Positions 23,570 to 30,514 of a stretch of 31,761 nt of DNA are shown piece after piece. The notes beneath the pieces were generated by a model. That model was not told the DNA's origin, did not search any database, and saw nothing but the letters and a program-made list of their open reading frames with translations. Position numbers and translations under genes: made by a program. The DNA is from Pseudomonadota bacterium (GTDB taxonomy: Bacteria > Pseudomonadota > Alphaproteobacteria > Reyranellales > Reyranellaceae). Position 1 is the stretch's first letter. Each line of letters opens with the position of its first letter. The stretch covers positions 1-31,761 of the forward strand of contig JAEZHS010000337.1 of the NCBI GenBank assembly GCA_023436825.1. Reading direction: 5' to 3'.

Positions 23570-24736
23570 TCAGCGCCGGCCGAAGCGCGCGACCGCGCCC
23601 AGCAGGACGAGCAGGGCGACGGCGATGATGCCGACGCCGACAATGCCCCACAGGGTCGAGGTGGTGACGGTGATGCGGAAGTCCGCCGACGCCGATTCGC
23701 CGCGCCCGTTGGCGCGGAACGAGGCGACGTAGTCGCCGGCGATCGCCTTGTCGGCCGGCGTCACCAGCACAGCCACCTCTTTCTTCTCGTTGGGCGCGAT
23801 GCTCGGGATGGTCTTGGGATTGAACTCGACCTTCCAGTTGGTCGGCACCGTGCCCGACATCTCGACCTCCTCGATCGGCGCCGTGCCGTCGTTGGCGAGA
23901 ACGAGCGTGTAGGTCGCGGGCTTGCCGACCTCGGCCTCGCCCGACAGGCGGCCGTCCTTGGTCGAGAGCGCGAGCCTGCCCTGCCCGCTGACCTGCAAGG
24001 TCAGACGCTGTTCGGCCGTCGCGCCTTCGGCCGCAACGCGCACCAGCACCGGATAGTCGCCCGCCTTCACGTCGCGCGGCGGCGTCACCTTGACCTTGAT
24101 GTCCTTGGTCTGGCCAGCCTCGATCGGGATCGAACTGATCTCGTTGGAGCCGTAACCTTCGGTGAAGGTGGTCTGGAAGTTGGCCGGTGCCTGTGCCGAC
24201 AGCGCCACGGTCAGGTCCTTGCCGCTGTCGTTGCCGACGGTGACCGTGTACTCGAAGGCCGAACGCGGCGTGCCGCGCAGCGACGGCAGGCGCGACTTGA
24301 TGCTGAGCTTGGCCGGCGCTTCGCTGCCGACGGTGAGCGTAAGCGGCAGCTCGACCGATTGGGCGATCGGCCCCTTCGCGCTGATCTTGATCGTGTGCGA
24401 GCCGGGCTTGGCGTCCTTCGGCACGTCGACGCGCAGCTGCAGGGCGACATCCTGGTTGACGCCCGGCATCGCCGCGGCGACGGGCTGGCCGCCGCCCAGG
24501 ATGTCGATCTTCCATCCGGCCGGCACGTCGCCCAAGGCGAGCGCTACCGGCTCGGGCGGCAGCCCCGCATTGGTGAGCTTGAGCCGGATGGTCGTCACCT
24601 CACCTACTCGCACCGTCTGCGAGGGATAGTCGGTGGTCAGAAACAGTCCCTTGGGCGTGTCAGCGCTTTGGGCGAAGCCGGTCCCGACGGCCAGGGTCGC
24701 AAGAAGGAACGCCAGCAACGCAGTCAGGCAACGCAT
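23570..24736 (-). CDS. NEW3-domain membrane-anchored periplasmic protein
   Basis: A 388-residue protein from ATG 24736, with a signal peptide ending around residue 22 ([13 protein letters not shown]). The periplasmic part consists of about three Ig-like NEW3/NPCBM-associated repeats, each with a pattern like [10 protein letters not shown]...[20 protein letters not shown] and [24 protein letters not shown]-terminal helix ([21 protein letters not shown]) anchors it to the inner membrane, with FGRR inside. Such proteins sit upstream of ABC-2 exporters in many bacteria, probably as periplasmic accessory parts. The gene follows the GST by 16 bp and precedes the ATPase by 8 bp. Confidence 0.88.
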   Translation of the reverse strand: MRCLTALLAFLLATLAVGTGFAQSADTPKGLFLTTDYPSQTVRVGEVTTIRLKLTNAGLPPEPVALALGDVPAGWKIDILGGGQPVAAAMPGVNQDVALQLRVDVPKDAKPGSHTIKISAKGPIAQSVELPLTLTVGSEAPAKLSIKSRLPSLRGTPRSAFEYTVTVGNDSGKDLTVALSAQAPANFQTTFTEGYGSNEISSIPIEAGQTKDIKVKVTPPRDVKAGDYPVLVRVAAEGATAEQRLTLQVSGQGRLALSTKDGRLSGEAEVGKPATYTLVLANDGTAPIEEVEMSGTVPTNWKVEFNPKTIPSIAPNEKKEVAVLVTPADKAIAGDYVASFRANGRGESASADFRITVTTSTLWGIVGVGIIAVALLVLLGAVARFGRR

Positions 24737-24752
24737 CGTAAAGGTCTCCGGA

Positions 24753-25370
24753 TCAGGCGGCCGCACTGGGACGGGCTTTCATGCGGCCGTACCAGGCGGT
24801 TAGGTTCTTGCAGTCGGCGGGGATCGGTTGGCCGACGGTACCCATGAAGTCGACCATGACGAACAGCAGGATGTCGGCCATGGTGAGCTTGTCGCCGCCG
24901 ACGAAGGGCTTGGAGCCCATCAGCCCGTCGAGCCACTTGAGCTTGTCCTGCGCTGTGGCCTTCAGCCCATCGGCCGCCTCGGGGATGCAGCGGACACGGT
25001 TCTCGAACAGCTTCAGCCCTTGCGAGAAACGGAAGCCGTTGAGGGCCGGCTCGACGATGTTGAGGTCGATGCGGCGTGTCCACATGCGCGTCTTGGCGCG
25101 CTCTTCGGCCGTGTCGCCGATCAGCGAGGGCGTGTCCTTCTTCTTCTCGTCGACATACTCGCAGATCGCCGTGACCTCGGCCAGCACGGTGCCGTCATCT
25201 AGCTCGAGAGCCGGGCACTGCCCGGCCGGGTTGACCTTGGTCGCGTAGGGCTCGCGACGGTTCTCGCCGCCGCGCAGGTCGATCTCGACCTTGGGAACGT
25301 CAAAGCCCTTCTCGGCCATGAACATGCGGACCATGCGCGGGTTGGGTCCGATTGAGTTGTAGAGCTTCAT
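24753..25370 (-). CDS. Glutathione S-transferase family protein
   Basis: A 205-residue GST with a strong GGGAGGAG ribosome-binding site six bases before the ATG. The thioredoxin half starts MKLYNSIGPNPRMVRMFMAEKG and contains the NPAGQCPALELDDG cis-Pro segment; the helical half ends with VGGDKLTMADILLFVMVDF, the conserved N-cap motif. It is the first gene of the five-gene minus-strand run with the NEW3/ABC exporter. That suggests that the exporter removes a glutathione conjugate or other stress product, but this is inference; the GST and the exporter could merely share transcription. Confidence 0.9.
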   Translation of the reverse strand: MKLYNSIGPNPRMVRMFMAEKGFDVPKVEIDLRGGENRREPYATKVNPAGQCPALELDDGTVLAEVTAICEYVDEKKKDTPSLIGDTAEERAKTRMWTRRIDLNIVEPALNGFRFSQGLKLFENRVRCIPEAADGLKATAQDKLKWLDGLMGSKPFVGGDKLTMADILLFVMVDFMGTVGQPIPADCKNLTAWYGRMKARPSAAA

Positions 25371-25434
25371 TTGACTCCTCCCTATAGCGGCGTAAGCGCT
25401 AACAAATCGGTCGGCTAACGGTCAACAGTTCATA

Positions 25435-25559
25435 CCCGTCATCCCGACCGGAGCCGAGCGCAGCGAGGCGTAGTGGAGGGACCCTTTCTGCTCTTTCGTC
25501 GCCGAGAACAGGTCCCTCGGCTACGCCACCCTTCGGGCGGCTTCGCTCGGGATGACGGG
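25435..25559. repeat. Dispersed palindromic repeat, complete copy
   Basis: A 125-bp imperfect palindrome, ends CCCGTCATCCCGA and TCGGGATGACGGG, with an inner GAGGGACC...GGTCCCTC pair around a 27-base centre. Its left arm is the reverse complement of the right arm of the copy at 30383-30508 with one difference in 49 bases; the centres are unrelated. It separates the ADH operon from the GST operon. Confidence 0.9.
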
Positions 25560-25562
25560 ACA

Positions 25563-26585
25563 TTATCGCCATGGTTCGACCAAGATCTTGGTGTGGCGCT
25601 CGGGGTTGGCGAGCTCGGCGAAGGCGCCTTTCACACCATCGAGCCCGACCCTGCCGGTGATCAGCGCCTCGCCATCGACCTGGCCTTCAGCCAGCAGGCG
25701 AAGACAACGGGCGAATTCCTCGGGCGTGTAGCCGAGCACGAACTGCAGGGCGAGTTCCTTGACGATGCCGAAGAACGGCTCGATGCGGTCGGGCTCCATG
25801 CAGACGCCGGCGACGACGATGCGCGCGTCTCGCGGTGCGGCTTCGAAGATTTGCTGCAGGAGACCGGGAATGCCGACGCATTCGAAGATCACCGCGCGGC
25901 GGCCGACGGGCAGCCTGGCGTACGGTGTCTCCTTGGCCGGATCGACCACGATGTCGGCGCCCATCCTGGCGGCAAGCTCGCGCCGCTTGGGCGAGAAGTC
26001 GGCGGCGATGACCGGCTGCACGCCCTTCAGTCTCAGGCCGACGATCGCGGCGAGCCCGACGGGCCCACAGCCCACGACCAGAGGGACGTCGTCAGTGCCG
26101 AGTGCCGCCTTCTCCACGGCATGGATGCCGACCGCCAGCGGCTCGGTCAGCGCAGCATGCTCGGCAGGAAGCCCATTGGGCACTTCCAGGAGCAGAGGCG
26201 CCGCCAGCACCATGCGCTCGGCGTAGCCACCGGGATAGTCGTTGGAATAGCCGATGGTGGTGCGCGTCTCGGCGCTGAGCGGCATGACCGGCATGGCGAC
26301 GGCGCGTGCGCCGGGCCGCAGGCGGCGCTCGGTGTCGGGACCGTAGTCCAGAACCTCGCAGCAGAACTCGTGGCCGAACACGACGTCGCGCGACAGATCC
26401 ATCGGGATGCGGCCGGAGACGCGCCTGGACATCTCGACCATGCGCGGCGCGTGTTGTGCGGCATGAAGGTCCGAGCCGCAGATGCCGCAGGCCAGCGTCT
26501 TGACCAGAACCTGGCCCGCTACGGGCTTGGGCTCGGGGATTTCGCCGACGACGATGTCGCCGGCGCGGAAGACCGCGGCTTTCAT
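25563..26585 (-). CDS. Zinc-type alcohol dehydrogenase, medium-chain
   Basis: A 340-residue MDR-superfamily dehydrogenase oxidising an alcohol or sugar alcohol with NAD(P). The catalytic-zinc Cys is in CGICGSDLH (about C37) and its Glu/His partner in GHEFCCEV (about 70); the Rossmann motif VVGCGPVGLAAI is near residue 170. The segment 90-115 (GARAVAMPVMPLSAETRTT) has none of the four cysteines of the structural zinc site, so that site is absent. Its ATG overlaps the stop of the hydrolase gene by 4 bp (ATGA), so the two are one operon. Substrate unknown. Confidence 0.9.
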   Translation of the reverse strand: MKAAVFRAGDIVVGEIPEPKPVAGQVLVKTLACGICGSDLHAAQHAPRMVEMSRRVSGRIPMDLSRDVVFGHEFCCEVLDYGPDTERRLRPGARAVAMPVMPLSAETRTTIGYSNDYPGGYAERMVLAAPLLLEVPNGLPAEHAALTEPLAVGIHAVEKAALGTDDVPLVVGCGPVGLAAIVGLRLKGVQPVIAADFSPKRRELAARMGADIVVDPAKETPYARLPVGRRAVIFECVGIPGLLQQIFEAAPRDARIVVAGVCMEPDRIEPFFGIVKELALQFVLGYTPEEFARCLRLLAEGQVDGEALITGRVGLDGVKGAFAELANPERHTKILVEPWR

Positions 26586-27469
26586 TCGATGAACTCCGTC
26601 GTCGTGGCGAGGAAATCGTGCAGGCGGTCATGATGCACCCAATGACCGGCCTGGTCGAACTCCACGACCTCGGCATTCTTGAAATGCTTTATGCGACCGT
26701 CCTTCTCGGGATTGGAGGCCCAGCTCTCCTTGCCGTAGATCAGGAGCGTCGGACAGGCGATCTCCGACCACAGCTCCTCGATGGCGCGATAGCTCATGTC
26801 GTAGGGTGGCCAGGCGCGCACGTAGTTGTCGAACTTCCAGCTGTAGGTGCCGTCCTCGTTCTGGTTGACGCCCTGCTCCGTCAGATGCCGCGCCTGCTCG
26901 GCCGACAGATGGGCATTCTCCTCCTGCATGCGCTTGAAGGCATCCTCGATGGAGGGATAGCGGCGTGGCAGGCGACCGGAGAGCTTGCGCTGTTCGGCGA
27001 CCCATTCGCGCATGCGTTCGCCCATGGGCTTGTCACGGCGTTCGGCAATCACCTTCGGCGACGGTCCCAGGCCTTCGATGGCCACCAGCTTGCGCACCTT
27101 GTCGGGAAAGATGCCCGAGTAGCGCAGGCAGATGTTGCCGCCCAGCGAATGGGCAACGATGGTCACCGGTGCCAGCCCCTGCTGATGGATGAGCTGGTCG
27201 AGGTCGTAGATGTAGGACGACATGGCGTAGTTGCCGTCGGGCGACCACTGGCTGTCGCCGTGCCCGCGCAGGTCGGGGCAGATGATGTGCCAGTCGTCGC
27301 GCAGCGCCTGGGCCACCCAGTCCCAGTTGCGGCAATGGTCGCGGCCGCCATGCACGAGCAAGAGCGGCGGCGCTTCTGGATTGCCCCAGTCGACATAATG
27401 AAGACGCAGACGTTGAGAGAAATAGTGCCGCGAAGTCGGGCCCGGCATGCCGTTGAGAGAGGAGGTCAT
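26582..27469 (-). CDS. Alpha/beta hydrolase
   Basis: A 295-residue alpha/beta-hydrolase-fold enzyme from ATG 27469 (the ATG at 27448 is an alternative). The oxyanion segment LLVHGGRDHCRNWDW, the nucleophile elbow VAHSLGG (S108) and the catalytic His in AGHWVHHD near the end are visible, and the acid is likely in the IYGKESWAS region. The cap domain lies at about 130-230. It may hydrolyse an ester, a lactone or a C-C bond. It is the first gene of an operon with the alcohol dehydrogenase, behind a structured leader. Confidence 0.9.
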   Translation of the reverse strand: MTSSLNGMPGPTSRHYFSQRLRLHYVDWGNPEAPPLLLVHGGRDHCRNWDWVAQALRDDWHIICPDLRGHGDSQWSPDGNYAMSSYIYDLDQLIHQQGLAPVTIVAHSLGGNICLRYSGIFPDKVRKLVAIEGLGPSPKVIAERRDKPMGERMREWVAEQRKLSGRLPRRYPSIEDAFKRMQEENAHLSAEQARHLTEQGVNQNEDGTYSWKFDNYVRAWPPYDMSYRAIEELWSEIACPTLLIYGKESWASNPEKDGRIKHFKNAEVVEFDQAGHWVHHDRLHDFLATTTEFIE

Positions 27470-27491
27470 AAGGTCCTGTATAGACTGGCGT

Positions 27492-27566
27492 CCCGGATGG
27501 GTTAATCCCCATCGGGCGGCCCGGAGCCGACACGCCGGTTGGCTCCCCGCCACACACGGGCTCCGG
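27492..27566. other. Structured leader with two exclusive hairpins
   Basis: Upstream of the hydrolase lie CCCG(G)ATGGG...CCCATCGGG (27492-27516, 9-bp stem) and CCGGAGCC (27521-27528), which can pair with either GGCTCC at 27541-27546 or GGCTCCGG at 27559-27566. The alternatives cannot form together. No known riboswitch class was recognised; the 259-bp gap 27470-27728 holds nothing else clear. Confidence 0.4.
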
Positions 27567-27728
27567 TACAGTCCCACTTTCCGAGAGCAGGTCAGTTCAG
27601 CCAGGGCTTTTCGATCTATCTCGAGCATAGCCGGGAGCACGTCAGCCCAACGTAACCCCAAAGCCCCATTGGGGCCGCCTTCTATGACCATTCAGCTATC
27701 GTTCGACCATCAAGCCATGGAGCGAACC

Positions 27729-27998
27729 ATGATGACTTCCGTGAAAGGTCTGCTCGCCATCGTCGCCATCTCGCTGCCGGCGGCTGCTTTCGCCCAGTCG
27801 GGTGATGCCGGCTACTGCCGGGCACTGGTCGCGAAGTACGAAGCGTATCTCGACCAGAGCCAGAAGAGGGGCGAGTCGCCACAGACCGTCTCGTCCAAGG
27901 TTGCCGTCGAAAAGTGCAAGGCGGGCGACCCGTCCGGCATTCCCGACATCGAGAAGGCGCTCAAGGATGCCAAGATAGACCTGCCGCCGCGGACCTGA
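27729..27998 (+). CDS. Small secreted protein, function unknown
   Basis: An 89-residue protein from the ATG at 27729, with GGAG six bases upstream; the ATG at 27732 is equally possible. A signal peptide is clear (MMTSVKGLLAIVAISLPAAAFA, cleavage before QSGDAG). The mature part of about 67 residues has two Cys (GYCRALV and EKCKAGD) that could form one disulphide, and a mostly helical, charged composition (KYEAYLDQSQKRGE, DIEKALKDAKID). I recognise no family by name. It is divergent from the hydrolase and ends in a strong inverted repeat. Confidence 0.8.
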   Translation: MMTSVKGLLAIVAISLPAAAFAQSGDAGYCRALVAKYEAYLDQSQKRGESPQTVSSKVAVEKCKAGDPSGIPDIEKALKDAKIDLPPRT

Positions 27999-28036
27999 GG
28001 CCGCGAGCCTAGCCGTCCCCGCCCTGCTGATGCTTG

Positions 28037-28080
28037 AGGCACAATCCGCCGAGTTGGTTCCAGCTGGGCGGATTGTGCTT
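28037..28080. terminator. Bidirectional terminator-like inverted repeat
   Basis: GCACAATCCGCC (28039-28050) and GGCGGATTGTGC (28067-28078) form a perfect 12-bp stem over a 16-base loop, with AG/TT outside. It lies between the convergent secreted-protein and IclR genes and could stop both transcripts. Confidence 0.7.
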
Positions 28081-28108
28081 CAACGAAGTCACGTACCCCT
28101 ACCCGTCA

Positions 28109-28909
28109 TCAGACCAATCGCTCCTTGAGCGCCGCCGCTTGCTCGAGAAGAAGCGGCAGATAATCCGCGATCATCGCCTTGGCCGGCACCTGCTCGGGCG
28201 GCGCGCCGATGTTGAGCGCCGCCACGGCCCTGCCGTCGAAGCGGACCAGCGGCACCGCGATCGAGCGGATGCCGACCTCGGCCTCCTGGTCGGCCAACGC
28301 GTAGCCCTTCTTGCGGACATCGAGGATCAGGCGGCGGATCTCGGGCTTGGCGACAACTGTCTGGCGCGTGAAGCGGACCGGCTTCAACTGGGCCAGGAAG
28401 GCGTCGAGATCGGCATCGGGCATGGCGCTCGCCAACACGCGGCCGAGGGCGCTGCAGAACACCGGCAGGCGATAGCCGACGCCGAGACCGACCGACGCCG
28501 GCCGTGCCGGCACGGCGCGCGCGCTCATCACCGCCTCCTCGCCGTCCCGCCCTGCCCCCGAACAGGAGGCACCGCCCTGGCGGCACAGGCGCTCGCAAAC
28601 CGGCTGCAGGATGCTCGGTACCGGATCGGACGAAAGGTAGGCAATGGCGAGCTTCAGGATGCGCGGCGTCAGCCGGAACAGTCGGCCGTCAGCTTCCAGG
28701 TAGCCGAGCGCTACCAACGTCGCCAGCGCCCGCCGCACCGTTGCGCGCGGCAGGTCGACGGCGCGCGCCACGTCGCTCAACGTCATCTGCCGGCGCTGCT
28801 CGTCGAAGGCGCCGATGACGGCGAGACCGCGCGCCAGCGCCTCGGAGAAGTCGGCACCGAGGGCGCGCTGGGCGCGCGTCGCGGCATCTTGTGGACGCAG
28901 TCTGCTCAT
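28109..28909 (-). CDS. IclR-family transcriptional regulator
   Basis: A 266-residue regulator. The N-terminal winged helix-turn-helix is at about 25-90 (MTLSDVARAVDLPRATVRRALATLVALGYL), and the C-terminal effector-binding domain follows with family text such as GYALADQEAEVGIRSIAVPL and AALNIGAPP. It most resembles the PcaR/PobR branch that controls aromatic degradation. It is divergent from the Rieske oxygenase across 120 bp that contain a perfect 6+6 palindrome, so it very likely controls that gene and itself, with an aromatic acid as effector (inference). Confidence 0.92.
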   Translation of the reverse strand: MSRLRPQDAATRAQRALGADFSEALARGLAVIGAFDEQRRQMTLSDVARAVDLPRATVRRALATLVALGYLEADGRLFRLTPRILKLAIAYLSSDPVPSILQPVCERLCRQGGASCSGAGRDGEEAVMSARAVPARPASVGLGVGYRLPVFCSALGRVLASAMPDADLDAFLAQLKPVRFTRQTVVAKPEIRRLILDVRKKGYALADQEAEVGIRSIAVPLVRFDGRAVAALNIGAPPEQVPAKAMIADYLPLLLEQAAALKERLV

Positions 28910-28966
28910 GGGCTGCTCATTGGGGCCTTGCCACGGATCGGTGGATCGCCGAATAATCCATTATAG

Positions 28967-28980
28967 AACGAATGTTCGTT
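28967..28980. promoter_or_regulatory. Candidate IclR operator
   Basis: AACGAA-TG-TTCGTT, a perfect 6+2+6 inverted repeat in the 120-bp gap between the divergent IclR and Rieske genes. It stands 50 bp before the Rieske start and 57 bp before the regulator start. IclR-type proteins bind palindromes of about 14-15 bp of this form. Confidence 0.6.
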
Positions 28981-29029
28981 AATGTAACACTCCGTCTTGC
29001 CCTATAGTCGCCCGGAGGACGCAGCCGCC

Positions 29030-30364
29030 ATGATGAGTCGCGAACAGAACGACCTGATCACCCGCGTCGGCCCCGGCACCAAGTGCGGAGCGCTGATGCG
29101 CCATTATTGGCATCCGGTGGCGCTAACCGATGAACTGCCGGACGAACGGCCGACCAAGGCCGTCCGCGTGCTCGGCGAGGACTTCGTGCTGTTCCGCGAC
29201 GAGCGTGGCCGTCACGGTCTTTTAGACCGCGGCTGCCCACATCGCGGCGCCGATCTCGCTTATGGCCGCCTCGAAGATGGCGGGCTGCGCTGCCTGTTCC
29301 ATGGCTGGCTGTTCGACGTCGACGGCAAGTGCCTGGAGACGCCGGCCGAGCCCGACGGCAGCGTGCTCTGCCAGCGCGTGCGCCAGAAGAGCTACCCGGT
29401 CGTGGTCAAGAACGGGATCATCTTCGCCTATCTTGGTGAGGGCGAAGCACCCGCCTTCCCGGACTTCGACTGCTTCCTGGCGCCCGGGACGCACGCCTTC
29501 GCCTTCAAGGGCATGATCGACTGCAACTGGCTGCAGGCGCTGGAAGTCGGCATCGATCCCGCCCATGCCTCCTACCTGCACCGCTTCTACGAGGACGAGG
29601 ATCCGTCGGGCGACGCCTACGGCAAGCAGTTCCGCGCCAACTCCGCCGATTCGAACATCCCGATGAGCCGCATGATGCGCGAGTACGCGCGGCCGACCAT
29701 CGACGTCGAGGGCACTGACTACGGGCTGCGCCTGTTTACCCTGCGCAAGATCAGCGAGAAGCACACGCACGTGCGCGTGACCAACCTCGTCTTCCCCTAC
29801 GCCTTCGTTATTCCGATGAGCACGGAGATGACGATCACCCAGTGGCACGTGCCGATCGACGATGAGTCCTGCTACTGGTACGCAATCTTCACCAGCTTCG
29901 GTAAGCCGGTCGATCACCAGCAGATGCGCGAGCAGCGGCTTCAACTTTACGAACTGCCGGACTACAAACCGCGCATCGGCCGGCAGAACAACTACGGCTA
30001 CGACATCGCCGAACAGAAGACGCAGACCTTCACCGGCATGGGCTTCGACATCAACGTGCACGACCAGTGGGCGATCGAGAGCCAGGGCCGGATCCAGGAC
30101 CGCACGCGCGAGCATCTGGGCTACAGCGACAAGGCGATCATCGCCTATCGCCGCCTGCTGCTGTCCGCGATCGGCCAGGTGAGCAACGGCGACAAGCCGC
30201 CGATGTGGCTCGATCCGGCACGGGCGGCTACCGTTCGCGGGCCGGCGACGGTCGACGGCATGGCCCCGACCGTGGGCTGGGAGTCCTATTGGAAGGAGTT
30301 CGACGAACGCCGCCGCAAGGACTCGAGCTGGGCGGCGAACACGCGTTCGCCCCTGGTAGCGTAG
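29030..30364 (+). CDS. Rieske non-haem iron oxygenase, large subunit
   Basis: A 444-residue ring-hydroxylating or demethylating oxygenase. The Rieske [2Fe-2S] ligands are C69-x-H71 and C88-x2-H91 (CPHRGA, CLFHGW); the mononuclear iron site is in IDPAHASYLH (D176, H179, H184). It resembles the phthalate 4,5-dioxygenase and related oxygenase group, which needs a separate reductase; none is encoded in the window. The ATG at 29030 is preferred because GGAGG lies about 12 bases upstream. It is under likely control of the divergent IclR protein and is followed, across a palindromic repeat, by the glutamine-synthetase-like gene. Confidence 0.93.
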   Translation: MMSREQNDLITRVGPGTKCGALMRHYWHPVALTDELPDERPTKAVRVLGEDFVLFRDERGRHGLLDRGCPHRGADLAYGRLEDGGLRCLFHGWLFDVDGKCLETPAEPDGSVLCQRVRQKSYPVVVKNGIIFAYLGEGEAPAFPDFDCFLAPGTHAFAFKGMIDCNWLQALEVGIDPAHASYLHRFYEDEDPSGDAYGKQFRANSADSNIPMSRMMREYARPTIDVEGTDYGLRLFTLRKISEKHTHVRVTNLVFPYAFVIPMSTEMTITQWHVPIDDESCYWYAIFTSFGKPVDHQQMREQRLQLYELPDYKPRIGRQNNYGYDIAEQKTQTFTGMGFDINVHDQWAIESQGRIQDRTREHLGYSDKAIIAYRRLLLSAIGQVSNGDKPPMWLDPARAATVRGPATVDGMAPTVGWESYWKEFDERRRKDSSWAANTRSPLVA

Positions 30365-30382
30365 AGCAATCGCATATGATTT

Positions 30383-30508
30383 CCCGTCATCCCGAGCGAA
30401 GCCGCCCGACGGGCGGCGCAGTCGAGGGACCTCCTCTTGTCGATGCATCAACAAGAAGAGGTCCCTCCACTACGCCTCGCTACGCTCGGCTCCGGTCGGG
30501 ATGACGGG
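30383..30508. repeat. Dispersed palindromic repeat, complete copy
   Basis: A 126-bp copy, reverse-oriented to the one at 25435-25559. It contains a nested pair GAGGGACCTC...GAGGTCCCTC around a short TCGATGCATCA centre. The next gene starts six bases after its end, so the ribosome-binding region of that gene lies in the repeat. Confidence 0.9.
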
Positions 30509-30514
30509 TGTTTC

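Noticed and set aside
25435..25559. CRISPR repeat
   Set aside because: Copies are kilobases apart, palindromic and single, with no spacers or cas genes.
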